The notes under the pieces: model-generated
Told to the model about the DNA's origin: nothing
What the model saw: the letters and a program-made list of their open reading frames with translations, nothing else
The model's database searches: none
NCBI GenBank assembly: GCA_020628375.1
Contig: JAHDFD010000007.1
Span: 1 to 64,000, forward strand
Length of the DNA stretch: 64,000 nucleotides
Direction of reading: 5' to 3'
Source of the DNA: Chitinophagales bacterium
GTDB taxonomy: Bacteria > Bacteroidota > Bacteroidia > Chitinophagales > UBA2359
Shown: in pieces, positions 20,001 through 35,000 of the stretch
Position numbering within the stretch: the stretch's first letter is position 1
How the letters are laid out: the number at the start of each line of letters is the position of its first letter
Made by a program: the position numbers and the translations under genes

Positions 20001-23000
20001 GGCGATTATGTATTGATCGTTACCGATGCAAATGGTTGCGATAATGCACCAGGCGTTCCGATTATTTGTGAAGAAGAACTTACTTGTGCAATCAATCTTA
20101 CAGAGTCTTTTACTTGTAATGATGATGGTACTTTCTCTGTAGAAATTACTTTTGAAGGAGTTGGAACTTATTCTATAGAAGAGCCTGGAAGTGGCGTAAA
20201 CTTAAGCGGACAAGCTTCTGGAACTTATACTTTCGATTTTAATGCAGGTGATAGTTATAACTTCACAGTTAGCAGTGAAGAATTAGAAGACTGTTCGGAA
20301 TCAGTTGCTAATACACCATTCTGTTGTACACTCGATGCCGTTGCTGAAGTTCAGTGTATTGGAGTTAATGGCTTTATCGTTTCTTTTGAAATTGTTGGTG
20401 ATGGGACATATACAGTTGATGATGGAGATGGAACTATTTTAACTGGCGTTTCTGCCGGACAATTAACCGTTGGAAGCCCTTTTCCGAATGGTGCCTATAA
20501 CATAACTATAACAAGTGAATCAAATCCTGAATGTGAACAAGTGCTTTCAGGAGAGCAAGATTGTTTCGATTGCAACCTTGCTGTTACCGCCGATACAGAG
20601 TGTATTGATGTCTTTAATTTTAATCTCGATCTTATTATTAACGGAAGTGGAACATTTACCGTTGATGATGGAATCAATCCGATTCAAACAGGGGTAACTG
20701 CTGGAAATGTAACAGTAGGTACTTACCCTAATGGAGCATACAATGTAATCGTAACTAGTGAATTGGATAGTGAATGTTCAGAAACAGTTTCAGGAAGTGA
20801 AGATTGCTTCGAGTGTGATCTGAATATAGAGGCTACAACTACTTGTATTGATGATCTTAATTATGAATTGACCTATACAATTTCCGGCTCAGGAACTTAT
20901 ACCGTTGAAGATGGTATCAATGGAACTCAAACCGGAGTTGCAGCCGGAACTTATACGGTTGGTGTTTTATCTAACGGAGATTATTCAATCGTTGTTACAA
21001 GTGAATATGATGATACTTGTACACAAACAGCTTCTGGTTCTGAAGATTGTTTTGTTTGCCCATTACCTGTTTCTGCTCAGGTAAACTGTTTGGATAACTT
21101 TACTTATGAGGTGTCATTTACTTTAACAGGTGATGGGACTTTCTCGATTGGTGATGGTATCAATCCGGTTCAGTCTGGTTTAACTGCTGGTGATTACACG
21201 ATAGGACCATTCGATAATGGGGCTTATAACATCATTATCACAAGTGAAGACGATGAAACCTGTACACAAACCTTAAGTGGTGAACAAGATTGCTTTGAAT
21301 GTGATCTGACAGTCAATGTAAATACAACTTGTCTTGACCTTGGAAACTATAGTTTGGAATACACAATCTCTGGTATTGGAACTTATACAGTTGATGATGG
21401 AATTAATCCTTTACAAACAGGCGTTGTGGCAGGAACATATACAATAGCTTCATTGCCAAATGGAACATATAATATTATTGTAACAAGCGAAGAAGATGAA
21501 ACTTGTACAGAAACCGCATCGGGTAGCGAAGATTGTTTCGAGTGTGAATTGAATATTACGCCAACCGTTGTTTGTAATGATGATGGCTTAGGCTTCACAG
21601 TATCTTATGAAATCATAGGTAGTGATTCTTATACAGTTGAAGATGGCATAAATGGAACACAAACGGGTGTTACTGCTGGAATTTATTCAGTAGCTTATCC
21701 AAATGGTGCTTATTCAATTGTAATCACTTCAGAAACGAATAATGAGTGTACACAAACATTAAGTGGAGATCAGGATTGCTTTGAATGTGATTTGACAGTT
21801 AATGTAAGTACATCATGTTTAGACTTAGAAAACTATAGTTTAGAATACACCATTACCGGAACAGGAACTTATACCGTTGATGATGGCATCAATCCACTTC
21901 AAACAGGCGTTGTGGCAGGAATATATACAATAGCTTCATTGCCAAATGGAACATATAATATAATCGTAACAAGCGAAGAAGATGATACTTGTACGGAAAC
22001 AGCTTCTGGTAGTGAAGATTGCTTTGAGTGTGAATTGAACGTTACGCCGACAGTTGTATGTAATGGTGATGGCTTAGGCTTTATAGTATCTTATGAAATC
22101 ACAGGCAGTGATTCTTATACGATAGAAGATGGGATAAATGGAACACAAACAGGTGTAACTGCCGGAACTTATACAGTAGCTTATCCAAATGGTGCTTATT
22201 CAATTGTAATCACTTCAGAAACAAATGAAGCATGTACACAAACCTTAAGTGGTGAACAAGATTGCTTTGAATGTGATCTGACAGTCAATGTAAATACAAC
22301 TTGTCTTGACCTTGGAAACTATAGTTTGGAATACACAATCTCTGGTATTGGAACTTATACAGTTGATGATGGAATTAATCCTTTACAAACAGGCGTTGTG
22401 GCAGGAACATATACAATAGCTTCATTGCCAAATGGAACATATAATATTATTGTAACAAGCGAAGAAGATGAAACTTGTACAGAAACCGCATCGGGTAGCG
22501 AAGATTGTTTCGAGTGTGAATTGAATATTACACCAACTATTGTTTGTAATGAAGACCTGACAGGTTATACTGTAACTTATGAGGTAACAGGCAGCGATTC
22601 TTACACAGTAGAAGATGGTATAAATGGAACACAAACAGGTGTAACAGCCGGAACTTATTCAGTAGTATATCCTAATGGTGCTTATTCAATTGTAATCACT
22701 TCAGAAACAAATGAAGCATGTACACAAACCTTAAGTGGTGAACAAGATTGCTTTGAATGTGATCTGACAGTCAATGTAAATACAACTTGTCTTGACCTTG
22801 GAAACTATAGTTTGGAATACACAATCTCTGGTATTGGAACTTATACAGTTGATGATGGAATTAATCCTTTACAAACAGGCGTTGTGGCAGGAACATATAC
22901 AATAGCTTCATTGCCAAATGGAACATATAATATTATTGTAACAAGCGAAGAAGATGAAACTTGTACAGAAACCGCATCGGGTAGCGAAGATTGTTTCGAG

Positions 23001-26000
23001 TGTGAATTGAACATTACACCAACCATTGTTTGTAACGATGATCTGACAGGTTATACAGTTACGTATGAAATCACAGGCAGCGATTCTTACACAGTAGAAG
23101 ATGGTATAAATGGAACACAAACAGGTGTAACAGCCGGAACTTATTCAGTAGTATATCCTAATGGTGCTTATTCAATTGTAATCACTTCAGAAACAAATGA
23201 AGCATGTACACAAACCTTAAGTGGTGAACAAGATTGCTTTGAATGTGATCTGACAGTCAATGTAAATACAACTTGTCTTGACCTTGGAAACTATAGTTTG
23301 GAATACACAATCTCTGGTATTGGAACTTATACAGTTGATGATGGAATTAATCCTTTACAAACAGGCGTTGTGGCAGGAACATATACAATAGCTTCATTGC
23401 CAAATGGAACATATAATATTATTGTAACAAGCGAAGAAGATGAAACTTGTACAGAAACCGCATCGGGTAGCGAAGATTGTTTCGAGTGTGAATTGAACAT
23501 TACACCAACCATTGTTTGTAACGATGATCTAACAGGTTATACTGTAACGTATGAAATTACAGGCACTGATTCGTACATAGTAGAAGATGGTGTAAATGGA
23601 ACACAGACAGGTGTAACTGCCGGAACCTATTCAGTAGTTTATCCAAATGGTGCTTATTCTATTGTAATCACTTCAGAAACAAATGAAGTATGTACACAAA
23701 CACTAAGTGGCGAACAAGATTGCTTCGAATGTGATCTGACAGTTAATGTAAGTACATCATGTTTGGATTTAGAAAACTATAGCTTAGAATATACAATTTC
23801 CGGTATTGGAACTTACACTGTTGATGATGGAATCAACCCGCTTCAAACAGGCGTTGTAGCCGGATCTTATACAATCAATTCATTGCCAAATGGCGCTTAC
23901 AATATTATCGTTACAAGTGAAGCTGACGAAACTTGTACAGAAACAGTTTCAGGTTCTGAAGATTGTTTCGAGTGTGAACTGAACATTACGCCAACAGTCG
24001 TATGTAACGAAGACCTGACAGGTTATACCGTAACTTATGAAATTACAGGTATTGATTCCTATATTGTAGAAGATGGCGTAAATGGAACGCAGACAGGCGT
24101 AACAGCAGGAACCTATTCAGTAACCTATCCAAATGGAGCTTATACGATCGTAATTACTTCAGAAACAAATGAAGCATGTACACAAACCTTAAGTGGTGAA
24201 CAAGATTGCTTTGAATGTGATCTGACAGTCAATGTAAATACAACTTGTCTTGACCTTGGAAACTATAGTTTGGAATACACAATTTCTGGTATTGGAACTT
24301 ACACAGTTGATGATGGAATTAATCCTTTACAAACAGGCGTTGCGGCAGGAACTTACACGATCAGTTCAATACCAAATGGTACTTACAATATAATCGTAAC
24401 AAGTGAAGCTGATGAAACTTGTACAGAAACAGTTTCAGGTTCTGAAGATTGTTTCGAGTGTGAATTGAGTATTAATCCAGCACTTGATTGTAACGAAGAT
24501 TTAAGTGGCTACACAGTAACTTATGAAATTACGGGTAGCGATTCTTACATAGTAGAAGATGGTATTAACGGAATTCAAACAGGTATAACCGCCGGAACTT
24601 ACACTGTTGCTTATCCTAATGGTCCTTATACGATCGTAATAACTTCAGAAACAAATGAAGCATGTACACAAACCCTGAATGGAGAACAAGATTGCTTTGA
24701 GTGTGATTTGATCGTAAATGTAAATACTGAATGTGTAGATCTATTAAATTATAGTTTAGAATATACCATTACTGGAACTGGAACATTCTCTGTCGATGAT
24801 GGAATTAATCCACTTCAAACAGGAATTGTAGCAGGAACATATGCTATCGATTCATTGCCAAATGGCGCTTATAATATCATTGTAACTAGTGAAACAGATG
24901 AAACCTGTACCGAAACAGTCTCAGGAAGCGAGGATTGCTTCGAGTGCGAATTGCCAGTAGAATCAGTAATTACTTGTAATGATGATGGAAGTGGTTTTTC
25001 TGTGAATTATATTATTACTGGAAATGATTTTTATACAATAGTTGATGGAGTAAATGGAACGCAGACAGGTGTAACTGCCGGAACTTATACAGTAGCTTAT
25101 CCTAATGGCGCTTATTCAATTATAATTACTTCGGAAACAAATGCTGAATGTACACAAACATTATCTGGAAGTGAAGATTGTTTTGAGTGCGGTTTGCTTG
25201 TAACTTCTACAACCAACTGTATTGATGATTTCTCTTATAATGTATTTGTCAATATAGCAGGAAACGGAACTTATACTGTTGATGATGGAATAGGTGGTAC
25301 CCTTACAGGTGTTTCAAATGGTAACCTTATTTTAGGACCATACCAGAATGGTGCATATACTATTATTATTACTAGTGAGGTTGAGGCAGAATGTTCAGAA
25401 GTAATTAATGTTAATGAAGAGTGTTCAGAACCTCCTGTTTGTGATGTTACTGCATCAGCAAACACGGTTTGTTTGAATGATGATAGTTATGAAGTAATAT
25501 TGAGTTTGGGAGGTGTAGGCACATTTACCATCGATGATGGCATAAACCCAGCTCTAACGAATCAGGTAGCAGGAACGATTACCTTAGGTCCTATTCCTAA
25601 TGGAAATTATACAATAATTATTACTAGTGAAGCTGATCCGAATTGTTCTATTCCAATTAGTGGTCAACGCGATTGTGCACCAGATATTCCTTGTGATATT
25701 TCTGCTATTGCTGCAACAGGTTGTGTAGATTTTGATTCTTTTGAATTATCTGTAGAATTAACAGGGTCGAGTACTTATACTTTAACCGACGGAGTGAATG
25801 TAATAAATGGCGCAAGTTCTGGAACTATTGTTCTTGGAACATTACCAAATGGTGGATATACGCTCACCATTACCGACGAATTGAATGACGAATGTACCGT
25901 TACTTTAAATGGAAATGAAGATTGTACAGGAGAAATTAATTGTGATGTAACTGTTGAAGCAGAAGTGCAATGTATCAGCAATGCCGAATACATTGTTGAT

Positions 26001-29000
26001 ATTACGATTACAGGAACAAGTACTTATACCGTAGATGACCAACAAGGAAACGTATTTGGTGGTGTTGGGTCTGGTACTTATACCGTTGGTCCTTTCGATT
26101 CGAATACTGCTTATCAGATCGATGTTTTGGATGAAGCAAATGATCTTTGTTTTAAAACGGTTTCTGGTACGAAAGTATGTGAGCCGGGTGTTGGTTGCGA
26201 TCCGGGTATTGTGATCGATAAACAATGTTTACCAGATAATTCGGGCTACCAGTTAGAAGTAATTCTGAGTGGTTCAAGCACTTATTCACTTTACGATGGT
26301 TTATTTGTTGATCTGCCAAATAATAATTTGTTGACCACCGGATTACAAGCAGGAGATTCGTTCATTATCGGTCCATTCGATAACAGCGAAACTTATTTCT
26401 TCTTAATGCTCGATGAAAACGATCCTTTATGTTATCAGGATTATATCGGTTCTTTCGATTGTCAGGGTGGTTGTGATCTGGAAGCAAATGCATTCCCGGT
26501 TTGTAACGAAGATGGTACCTTCAATGTAGAAATTGAAGTATTTGGTACAGGAGTTTATAATGTAACAGGTGATGTTTTCGATGAAGTTACAGGTGGTGAA
26601 ACATTATCTTATGGTCCTTACAATCCAGGAGATACTTACTATTTCTTATTGGTCGATATAGCCGATGATAACTGTATTCAGGATTTCCTTGGAACTGCCG
26701 ATTGTGAAGCAGAAGAACCATGTGATATTAATGCTGCGGTTGATTTTACTTGTTTTGATAATGAAACTTATGACATTATTTTCAACCTGAATGCCTCAGG
26801 AACATTTACCATAACAGCTTCTAACGGAACAGTAATTAATAATGCTACTCAATTAGGTAATCCGTATAACTTAGGGAACTATCCTAATGGTGGATATTCG
26901 GTAGTTGTTCAGGATGAAGCCAACGAAGAATGTAATGCAACCTTTGTAGGTTCTCATATTTGTCAACCGCCTCCACCATGTGATCTTGAAGTAACTAATA
27001 ACAATGTGTGTATAGATGAATTTACTTATAACGTAGTCTTAACGATAACAGGTTCTGATACTTATGATATTATTAATAACGGAACAGTAGTGCAAACAGC
27101 CATAGGAGCAGGTACTTATACAGTAGGTCCTATTCCAAATGGAAATTACAATATTCTGATAGTAGGAAACGAAGATATTACTTGTGAAAGAGCTATAGAA
27201 GGAAGTTTCTCTTGCTCTGAAGATCTTCCATGTGATCTTGTCGTTTCAGCAGATAAGGAATGTACAGGTGATGGAGAATACGAATTAGTGCTAACCATTA
27301 GCGGTTCTAGTGTATATACCATTTCTGATGGAAATACAATTTATGCCAGCGATCAAACTGCGGGTAGTATAACGATTGGACCTTTCTCAAATGGTGAATA
27401 TTCGATTGAAGTAGTGGACAATGCCAACGAAGATTGCTTCCAGAACTTGAATGGAAGTTATGAATGTATTGCTTGTGATATTGCTGCCAACTTTGTACCT
27501 GTTTGTCAGGAAAACGGAGAATATGTACTTGAACTTGATTTGTCAGGAAGTAGTTCTTATACTGTTTCAGATGGTGTGAATAACGACATTACCGGATTAA
27601 CATCAGGACAATACGAAATTGGTCCTATACCAAGTGGAATTTATAGTATCACAATAACCGATGAAACCAATGCAGATTGCTCACAAACTTATGAAGGTGT
27701 ATTCTCATGCGAACCTCCGGTTTGCGACTTGATCGTTACCACAGAAACTCAATGTCAGGAAGATGGAACTTTCTCATTAACACTGGATATTATTGGTGGA
27801 AGCGATTATGAAATTTATGATGAAGATGGAACATCTATAGGAGCGCAGGGAGAAGGTGCTTTTGAAATAGATGGATTAACAGGAACAGATTATGAATTCT
27901 TTGTACAGGATTTGAATAATCCAAACTGTAACACACCTGTATTAGGAAGCATAGACTGTAATGATAATCCTCTGGTTTGTAATCTGTCATTGAATGCACA
28001 GCCGATCTGTAATGATAATGGTTCTTTCTACTTTGAACTTGAATTACCCGCCGGTAGTACTTATACCATTGATTACGGTGGACCAGGCGGAGGAGTAGAT
28101 GAATCCAATGTTCCGGCTGGGATTTATACAACAATAGACTTCAGCGAATTTTATGGCTTTACAGTAATAGCTGAAAATATTCCTGATTGTGAACAGCAGA
28201 TCTTCGGTACTTTTGGTTGTGATGTCGGAGAGCCGGGTGATCCTGAGTGTGATATTGACTTTAGTTATACATACGAATGTTTCGATGATGGTTTATACGA
28301 TTTCATTTTTACGATCGAAGGTGAAGGCTTATTCGATGTTTATACAACAACCTCTGGAGGTAACTGTAATCAGGTGGGCTACTTACTAGAAAGCGTTCCT
28401 GCCGGAGTTTATCAGTTTGGTCCTTATGGCGAAAATGGCTGCCCTAATAATACCGTTTTAGAACAGGTAGGAACCGATTGTTCAACGCAACTATTTGCAA
28501 CAGCATCATGTACACCTGGTTGTTTAATGGAGGTATTTATGACGCCTGAATGTAATGTAGATGGAACTTTTAATGTTATCGTTGAAATTGATGGTGATGA
28601 TACTTATAATATTGAAACATGGTCAGGCGAAGAGCTAGGATTCAATGATGTTGAACCAGGTACATACACCGTAGGACCATTTGATGAAGAATATGATGTT
28701 GTAGTTTATGTAAATGGCTTCGAAGATTGTTTCTATCGAGATTATGATGATGTAGCTTGTGAAGATGTAACACCTCCACCATGTGATGTAGATGCTACAG
28801 TTGCTTTCACTTGTAATGATGATGGTACATACACCGTTGATCTATTCATTATTAACGGTTCAGGTACTTATAACTTTAGCGAATTTGGCGGCGGTGGCGG
28901 TCCTGGCGGTGGCGGACCAGTATTGCTTGGAGAAAGTTTAGATGTCGGACAATATAATTTTGGTCCATTTGAAGTTGATGGTGAAGAAAATTTATTCGTT

Positions 29001-32000
29001 CTTACACAGGAAGAAAATATAAACTGTGAGAAATTATTCTATCTAAGTCCTGCTTGTGATGAAGATTGCGATCTTACCGCATTCTTTATTCGTGAGTGTA
29101 ACGACGATGGAACATTCAATGTAGTGGTGAATGTAAGTGGTTCAAGTACTTATAGTATTTTAAACTGGCCAAATGAATCTATTGGTTTAGACAATGTTTC
29201 AGCAGGTTTATATACTGCCGGTCCGTATGAAAACGAATACGATATAATCGTAGTCGATGACAATAACCCTCAGGATTGTTTCTTCAATGACTTTGGGGAA
29301 TATTACGAATGTGGCGAACAACCACCAGTTTGTGATCTGTTTATTTCTATTGAAATTGAATGTAACGAAGATGGAAGTTTCTTCCTTGTATTCGACATTC
29401 AGGGTGATGATGTTTATGATATATTGATAAACGACTTTATACCAGGTTCCAATAATGATATAGATTTCGAACCGGTTTCAGATTTACCGGCTGGTACTTA
29501 TACCTACGGACCTTTTACCGGAACAGCTTATGACTTCATAATTGTAGGTAGTGATTTCAATCCGGGAGGACCAGGACAGGGACCACCTGAAGGTTGTTTC
29601 CAATTACTATCTAGTGAGGTAGATTGTATCGGTCAACCTCCGGTTTGTGATCTTGATTTTGATTTTGAAATAATTTGTCAGGTTAATGGTGCTTACTCAC
29701 TTGCTTTGGATATAACAGGAAGCGATGTTTATGAGATTGAAATAGATGGAGAAGAAAACATCGAAAATGTAACAGCAGGAAGTATCGAGATCGGTCCATA
29801 TAATCAGGAACAGATCAGTATCAATATTGTATCAGTTAATAGCGGAAGCTGTACACAGGCATTAAATACTCAGAATCCTTGTGATGTAGATGTTCCTTGT
29901 GATCTTTCGGCAACAACCGATATTTACTGTAACCCTGATGGAACCTATTCTATTGATGTAACCATTACCGGATCGGATATTTATGATATTTACAGAACCG
30001 ATAATGGGGAAGAAGGAACAGGATTTTTATTTGAATTCTTCTCAGATGATTGGCCTACCGAAATGTTCTGGGAGCTGGTAAATGATAATACAGGACAAAC
30101 AATATATTCTACTGTTCCGGGTGTATATTTCGAGCCATTCCAATTTTATTCTGAAATAATGGACGAACTTGACCCTAATGCTTCTTATACCCTTATCTTA
30201 AGAGATACTTTTGGAGATGGATGGACCTTAGGAGGTGGCGGAGGAGACTTCGCAGTTTATGATCTGGCAACCGGAAATCTTATCGAAGAAGGAATATTTG
30301 AAGATGGATCAGAATTCATTATTGAATTAGGACAACCAGTTTCTGCTGGTACAGGTAATCCTGATGATCCGATCTTATCAGATCTTCCTGCAGGAACTTA
30401 TACTGTTGGACCTTTCAATACCAATGTTTACGACTTTACTATAATTGCCCAATCTGATGATGCATGTACTTTTGAAGTACAAGGGAATTATAGTTGTGGA
30501 TCTGTAAACTGTGGCGTTAGTACCGAATACGAATTTGAATGTACAGAAGATGGTACAGGTTATTTTGTTGTACTTGACTTCCGTGGTGCAGGAACTTATA
30601 CCATTACCGATGGTGTAAATCCAAATTTAACCGGACAAACGCAGGGTATGGTAACCGTAGGCCCTATTCCTAATGGTATTTTTGAAATCGAGATCTTCGA
30701 TGAAAATAATCCTGAAGATTGTTTCCTGGCTATTTCAGGTGTAAACGATTGTGGTGGAGGAACGCCTTGCGATCTCGATGTAGATGCGATATTTGAATGT
30801 ATAGGCGATGAGGTGAATGTATTGGTGAATATTACTGGATCGAGTGTTTATGAAGTTGACTTTGGGAATGGAACAGTTGTTTCTGATGTATTACAGGGTA
30901 CTTTTGAGTATGCTTATGGTGTAACTTCATTAAACTATGACATAACAGTAACTGATTTAAATGAAGAGGATTGTAATCAAACACTTTCTGGTTTCTATTC
31001 ATGTGAAGCACCTCCGGTTTGTAATATTTCAGCATTCCCAACCTTTACATGTATTGATGACTTAACTTATCAAACTACCTTGAACTTATCGGGTAGTAGC
31101 ACTTATACCATAACAGTAGGAGGAACTACTTTAACGGGACAAACAGCAGGACAAATTGATTTAGGTGAGTTTAATAATGGGGCGAATACGATCATTATTC
31201 TCGATGAAGCGAATCCGAATTGTTCTCAGAGTTTACAAGCTAATTATGCTTGTTCAGCTGTTTCTTATTGCGATCTTTCTGTTGAATTAAACCCGGTTTG
31301 TCAAGATGATGGTTTCTATCTGGAAATTACTATTTCAGGTTCGAGTACTTACTCTGTATTCGATTTTGGTGATTTCGCTGGATTTGAAAATATTGCGAAT
31401 GGTTTAACTGCAGGTACTTATACAGTAGGACCTATCTTGGCTGACTTTGATTTCTATAATATTCAGATCATTGATGAAAATGACGATGAATGTAGTCAAT
31501 TCTTAGGTGGAACATCACCATGTGGAGATCAGTGTGATCTATTCGCTTCGGTAGAAACGGAATGTATCAGTAATACATCCTATAATATTATCTTAACCAT
31601 ATATGGAGAAGGTTCTTATAGCGTTTCTGATCCGTTGGGTAACTTCACACAAGGATACGAAGCAGGTACTTATACCTTTGGACCTTATACTGGAAGTAAT
31701 TATAACTTAAGCATATTTGAAGACTTCGGCTTCTTCTGTAGTCAGTTCTTCAGTGGAACACGCGAGTGTACTACGCCGAATATTTGTGATCTGAATGTAA
31801 GTGCAGCTCCAAGATGTGAAGAAGATGAACCAAATGGCTTCTTCCTCGATCTGACTATTGAAGGAAGCAGTTCTTATTCTGTTGTATATAGTGATGGTTT
31901 CGGAAGTAGCACGCAAATTTCTGGATTAACTGCTGGAAATACAACTGTAGGTCCGGTTCAGGAAGGTTTCTATTTTATTCAGGTAGTTGATGAAACAAAT

Positions 32001-35000
32001 GGAGATTGTACCGATACTTATCAGGGTAATTACACTTGTGGAGATTCAGAAGAGTGTGATTTAAGCCTTTCTGCTCAACCAGTTTGTAATGATGATGGAA
32101 CATTTAATTTAATACTAACTATAACTGGTTCTGATAATTATAATGTTTTTGATTTCTTCACAGGCAACTTCTTAGATAATGTACCTGCAGGTACTTATGA
32201 AATAGGTCCATTCTTCGACGAATTCTATGAAGTATTTGCTGAAACATCTGATGGAGGATTCTTCGGGTTCTGCTCACAATTCGTTAGTGGTCAATATAAT
32301 TGCGATGGTGATTGTGATCTGAATGTACTTCAGGAGGTTTTCTGTAATGATGATGGCTCTTTCTTGGTAGAAGTAACTGTTGAAGGTGGTAATACTTATG
32401 ATATTTTCGATGACTTTAACGGAGAAGTTATAAGTGGAGTCGAAGAAGGAGTATATGAGTTCGGACCATACTTCGATGAATTCTATGCCTTTACAGTATT
32501 CGATAATGATGGTGGTTGTAGCCAGAGTGTATTTGGTCAGGGAGTTTGTGAAGATACTGGCGGTTGCGATCTGTTCGTTTCACACAGTGTTGAATGCGAC
32601 GATGATACGAATGGCTATTTTGTAACGCTTGAAATTACAGGCTCGGAAGCTTACACGATCACAGATCAATTCGGAACTTTGATCGATAATAATGTAACAG
32701 CAGGAACATATACTTACGGACCATATTATTTAACTAACTATGGCTTTAGTATTTTCGATGATAGTGGAGGATTCTTCGGTTGTAGTCAATTTATTTCAGG
32801 TTCGTTTGAATGTTCTTTACCTGGACCTTGTGATTTAACCGTTCTTGCAACGCCTGTTTGTCAGGATGGTGACCTGGGTAACTTCGGACTTGATCTTCAA
32901 ATTAATGGTTCAAGTACTTACACCGTAATTGTCAATGGTGGATTTGGTGGATCAGGACAACAATACAATAATACAGAACCAGGAACCTTATCAATATATC
33001 CAATTCCTGAAGGCTTCTACTTTATTCAGGTTATTGATGAAGCAAGTAACGACTGTACACAATTCTTGAATGGTAATTTCTCTTGTGATGGAATTATTGA
33101 ATGTGATCTGCAGGCAAATGTTGAATATGTTTGTTTGAGTGAGAACGAATACGAACTAGTTGTGAACATCGAAGGAAGTGGAAACTACTTTGTTGATATA
33201 GATTTCTTCAATGAAGGGCAATATACAGCAGGTACTTATACTTTCGGACCGTATGAAACGAATGGTTTTGAATTCTACAATGTAAGCGTTTACGATAACT
33301 CTGGCTTCTTCGGAGAATGCTTCCAGAATATCAGTGGATCATTCTCTTGTGATCCTGATAATCCTTGTGATATTGAAACAGACATAAGTTTTGTATGTGA
33401 TGAAGATGATGTACTGTTCGTTGAAGTAACCGTAACTGGAGATGGTACTTATCAGATCTTCGACTTCTTTACTGGTGAATTCCAACAAGGAGATGCAGGT
33501 ACTTACACTTTCGGACCATACTTTGAGCAGTTCTACGGATTTGATGTGTTCAATGAAGATAGTGGATGTAACGAAACTTATCAGGGGTCTTACTTGTGCG
33601 AGCCAATACCGGCTTGTGATCTGTTCCTTACAGCGGTACCGATTTGTCAGGATGATTCTAACGAATACTTCTTAGAAGTAACTGTACAAGGTAGCGGAGA
33701 ATATGTGCTATTCAGCGGATTCTTCGGTTCTGAACCAATAGATACTGTTACCGCCGGAACATATACTTATGGTCCTTATATCATTAATAACTACAGCATT
33801 TTTGCCAATGATGTTGAAGATGGTGGATTCTTCGGTAATTGTTTCCAGCAGGTAGCCGGAGAAATTCAGTGTAATACATCGGGGCAACCTTGTGATTTGA
33901 ATGTTGCAGTCGATATCGAATGTGTTACAGATAATGAATATTCTGTTAACTTGAATATCAGCGGAAGTGGAACATATTCTATCGATGATGGAAGTGGTTC
34001 TGTATTAAGTGGTGTTGAGCCTGGTAATATTTCACTCGGACCTTACAGTGTAGTAAATTATAGTATTCAGATCACACAGGAAGGAAATCTGGCATGTACA
34101 CAAACCATTGCAGGTACTTATGAATGTTCTGCTCCTGATATTTGTAATTTACAAGCTTCGGCAACACCAGTTTGTAATTCTAATGGAACTTATGTGCTGG
34201 AAGTTGAAATTATAGGTGATGGCGTATTTGAAATTGAAGCAAATGGTGAAACACAAACTGGTGAAGCAGGTAGTTATTCCTTTGGTGATTTTGAAGAAGG
34301 TAGTTATGAGGTAATAATTGTTAATCCTAATATCATTGGATGTTCACAAACAATTACGGGTGATATACAATGTACACAAGATCCTCTTTGTTCGATCGAC
34401 TTTAATGTTACACCTTCTTGTGATCAAGCTGGATTCTACAATTTATTATTGGATATTCAGGGTGATGAACCTTTCTATACAGTTATTATAGATGCTGGTG
34501 CATTCAATGATGTTTTCCCAGGTGTGCCTCCGGGTGTTTATCCACTCGATTTCATTCCAAATGGTAATTACTTTATTGAAATAGTAAGTGAAACAGATCC
34601 TGATTGTTTTGCTAGTTTTTCTGGCTCTTACGAATGTACAGACGAAGAACCTCCGTGTGATCTTGTTGCTAATGCAACGCCGGTATGTATAGATTTATTT
34701 AGTTATAATCTGGAAGTTATAGTAGAAGGTAGTGGTGAATTTGAATTGATCTATAATGGTAATTCAGAATCAGTTACAGCAGGAACATATACCGTAGGAC
34801 CATTCTTAAATAGTGATTATGAGCTTGAAGTAGTAGGTAGTGAATTTTGTAGTCAGTTTATTAGTGGGATTTTTGATGATTGTGGTGATGGACCTACACC
34901 TTGCGACCTATTCGCTAGCTATGAGTTAATATGTTTAAGCGATGATTTACCGAACTATAATGTAGAATTAACCATTACTGGTTCAGGAACTTATACTGTT

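Noticed and set aside
22422-23512. Repeated minus-strand frames (61-71 residues) in the array
   Set aside because: They recur every 486 bp because the sense repeat does; they are shadows without any start signals.
20571-25187. Regular repeats that could be taken for a CRISPR array
   Set aside because: The period is 243/486 bp, the repeats are in frame inside one gene, no unique spacers of 25-45 bp exist, and no cas genes are nearby.
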